From NCBI RefSeq assembly GCF_002443255.2, contig NW_019211460.1, positions 27,810,481 to 27,874,480 on the forward strand: a stretch of DNA of 64,000 nucleotides, written 5' to 3'. The notes below the pieces were generated by a model, which did no database searches, was not told the origin of the DNA, and saw only the letters and a program-made list of their open reading frames with translations. Origin of the DNA: Varroa destructor (Eukaryota; Arthropoda; Arachnida; Mesostigmata; Varroidae). The translations under genes and the position numbers were made by a program. This document shows, in pieces, positions 61,700 to 64,000 of the stretch (its first letter is position 1; each line of letters starts with the position of its first letter).

Positions 61700-63570
61700 A
61701 TTTAAGCTAGTTTTATTCATGCATCGTCTTTTGTTATACTTTCTACAATTGAATTTGTTAAGCATCTCGAACGCGTTTGCCTGGTCAAACTTATATAACG
61801 ATGACAACTTAACTAGCGCTGCGCGGAAGGACGCTTGCAAATATATAAACATGTTTATTGGCTTATTTTTGGTAGGCAACACTGACGCTTTCAGTTAAAC
61901 CAATCGTTGGGTTAACGTGCTCGAAGCTGGATTGTGTATAAAATTTATAACAACCGATAACTAGCAGAACAATGGCCATGGAAGTCGGAATCTAAAAAAA
62001 CTATAACAAATGACCTGACCCAGAATGCCTAGCCTAGAAATGCATCGAACTTACAGAGGGTAGAAGGGTAATGTAATAACATCAAAAGCTTTTGCTCTGA
62101 CTATAACTGCTCGACTAATTAAATCCGTCTCGAGGAGAAAAAATGAACAAGAAATTACCTATGTGGAAAGCATATACGGATATAGGATAGGTAAATTTTC
62201 CCCCATCAGCTGGGTGTTTTATGCTATTCATTAATCGAGATAATTCCTTCGGAATTTTCGCAGTTGTGCCATGACAGTTAACGGCATACGTATATTTTTT
62301 CCGCCCGTGATTGTTTTTTGTTATGCTCCTGAAAGTAATTCGTTCTAGCAACGTCTATAACATAACAGGCGATATGTATCGTATAATGTAGCGATAATGT
62401 CGTACTCAGAATTGGCTGTAATCGTTATCGTCATACCCGGACAGTCGCAGGTGACGACATTAAAAGTTAGTAAAGAAAAGTAAAAGATATTGAAGGGACT
62501 GTATTTTACCCGACGTTTCACTAACGATTATTGTTATGACTGAGAAAAAATTAGCCTGCCTGGACGTATTTCGTATAGAATTCAGTTCTGATCTGTTTGT
62601 TCTACGAAAATTACGATCGCTTACATGCAATTGGGCAATCATCACACGTTTAACTTACGACGTTAGCTATAATTGGCAATGAATCAAATCTGTCGAGTCG
62701 AAGTTCACAGATCCATGAACATTTGGCTAGAAGGACTCTTACTACCATTCCGAAACCGGCCCTAATTTCAATTCCTTTGCTATTATCTTTAATAATTATC
62801 GAATGTCATCTCGATTTGTCTTCGATCGCGTGATGGTTTCTATCCATCAAATTGCGGGTGTCATTAAAAATGACGTATCGTACACGATCGTATGCATTTC
62901 AAAGGGTGCAGAATTTCAAGTTAGCGATGCTGGCTTGTCCTGATGCCTTATTTTTATTTTTCAAACACATAAAAATCAAATGAATACAACACGCAGATTT
63001 TTACAACCAGCCGTGCAGTCAGGTGGACGGTATGGTGCACATGTTTTGAACAAATGCACAGTAGTTCAGCTTGACGAGTTTTCACGGGCCAACGTCGAGT
63101 CGCAGATATAGAACGCCTCTGTCTGCCATTTTACCATGTTTGTCTGAATCTTTTTGACACCCCGAGCGCTCAATTCTGGGGTCGATCATTGCTATCGTCT
63201 GCTGAACCGATTGCGTCACCCATGTTCTGGCACAAACAAAATTACTGCGGGCGTTCGTTACTCAAGTCGCGCGTGTTCTCTCATTGGCTTGATGCGGCGT
63301 CCTGCTTCCGACAAACGGCAAGCCCTACGTCGGCTTTAGATATGTCCGCACGAGCGTTTTAGCTCTGGGTCTACTGTTTCCAGCAGCGAAGTAAGCAACT
63401 GCAGTAGTTCGTACAACGAAGACGGGGATCGGTACCACAAAACTCTTGTTGGCCTGAATGGCCCAATTCGACTCGCCGCACCCTTTTAATGGCCAGAAGA
63501 GCTCCATAGCAGCAGAAGCATCAGACGGCAAAAATTGTGTACTCATCGCACAACTACCGCATATCGAAAC
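61700..63570. other. intergenic between two secreted-protein genes
   Basis: No gene is supported. Frames of 60-100 codons on both strands (61580-61882, 62115-62351, 63154-63339) lack signals. Confidence 0.45.
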
Positions 63571-63578
63571 AGCCCTGC

Positions 63579-63615
63579 TATAAGAGACGTGCCGCTTGCC
63601 AAGAGCGATTCAGTT
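63579..63615 (+). promoter_or_regulatory. TATA box plus initiator
   Basis: TATAAGAG begins at 63579, and an arthropod-type initiator TCAGTT (63610-63615) places the presumed +1 A at 63612, 33 bases downstream, close to the canonical spacing. The leader would be about 190 bases. A GTGAGT shortly after +1 (near 63627) could be the donor of a 5' UTR intron. Confidence 0.55.
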
Positions 63616-63804
63616 GGTCTTCATTCGTGAGTTTGCTCGGTAGAATCACAGCCGTGAGACGATACTGTTAGAAAATCAAGCGCTCAGCATCAGTGGGTAG
63701 GTCGCGGGAACTTTCTGTGCGCGACGTCGCCCAGTGAGCTTAAGTGAAACCGTGTAACACCTTTCGGACATTCGACGGAGCCTAGTTAGACAAAACCAGC
63801 CAAT

Positions 63805-64000
63805 ATGGCTTCGACGATACAGAGTCTGCTACTATGCACAATAGGCATTTGTGCAATGTTGGCGTCCTCGGCACAAGCGCAAAGAAGCCCACTCCGCCGG
63901 TTTGGATACCCAAACGACAATTTTGTTGACCACGAATGCGCCCCAGTGGGTCGTTGCCCACGACCCTGCAGACTTGGAAAAGAAATTACTGGATGCGCTC
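63805..64000 (+). CDS. secreted cysteine-rich protein, N-terminal part (runs off window)
   Basis: The ATG at 63805 has A at -3 and G at +4 and opens a frame that reaches the window edge after 65 codons. Residues 1-25 form a clear signal peptide (MASTIQSLLLCTIGICAMLA...QA). The mature part begins QRSPLRRFGYPNDNF; the dibasic RR at 31-32 could be a processing site. Then come cysteines at 45, 51, 55 and 64 (ECAPVGRCPRPCRLGKEITG, then C), a C-x5-C-x3-C-x8-C spacing. This loosely recalls small inhibitor-type or antistasin-like modules, but the family cannot be named from half a module. A splice site could lie anywhere beyond the signal peptide. Confidence 0.7.
   Translation, partial: MASTIQSLLLCTIGICAMLASSAQAQRSPLRRFGYPNDNFVDHECAPVGRCPRPCRLGKEITGCA

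Noticed and set aside
1..64000. Search for CRISPR arrays, bacterial operons, rRNA genes or phage modules
   Set aside because: No regularly spaced repeats, Shine-Dalgarno-led gene strings or rRNA-like segments were seen; the sequence behaves as animal nuclear DNA.

Overview
The window looks like arthropod nuclear DNA, most likely from an arachnid such as a mite. The best evidence is a complete cuticle-type structural protein gene at 60332-61468, built of Ala/Val/Pro repeats, plus small spliced genes with short introns, GT-AG junctions and AATAAA signals. The sequence is AT-rich and gene-sparse, and is scattered with AT, CT, GT and trinucleotide microsatellites. There are no bacterial operons, ribosome binding sites, rRNA genes, convincing intact tRNA genes or CRISPR arrays. 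The mite assignment is inference.

Layout. (1) 273-645: the 3' end of a plus-strand gene that starts outside the window, with two exons, a stop and a poly(A) signal. (2) 650-38600: mostly intergenic, with several candidate exons of low confidence (3248-3352 minus, 2337-2879 minus, 4919-5127 plus, 8472-9009 minus, 28071-28616 plus, 31996-32280 minus, 34304-34564 minus). (3) 38687-39261, minus: two exons joining in phase and ending in a charged, acidic C-terminus. (4) 44499-44714, minus: a probable last exon. (5) 46787-47734, minus: a three-exon cytochrome b5 gene, found by splicing and recognised by homology. Apart from the cuticle gene this is the most secure protein here. (6) 53198-53255: a decayed tRNA-derived (SINE-like) element; 54038-54220: a possible Ty3/Gypsy pol fossil. 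(7) 56286-58679, plus: a small acidic protein of at least two exons separated by about 2 kb. (8) 60255-61675, plus: the cuticle-type gene with a TATA box. (9) 63579-64000, plus: a TATA/initiator promoter and the first 65 codons of a secreted cysteine-rich protein that runs off the window.

The genes do not form a pathway. The last two both encode secreted proteins and each has a TATA box. Open frames of 60-100 codons are about as frequent as chance predicts in AT-rich DNA, so most were left out; the entries below 0.4 confidence rest on splice signals and phase only. No new multi-gene system is visible. The most unusual non-coding signal is a perfect 19-bp hairpin with a 3-base loop at 45351-45391.
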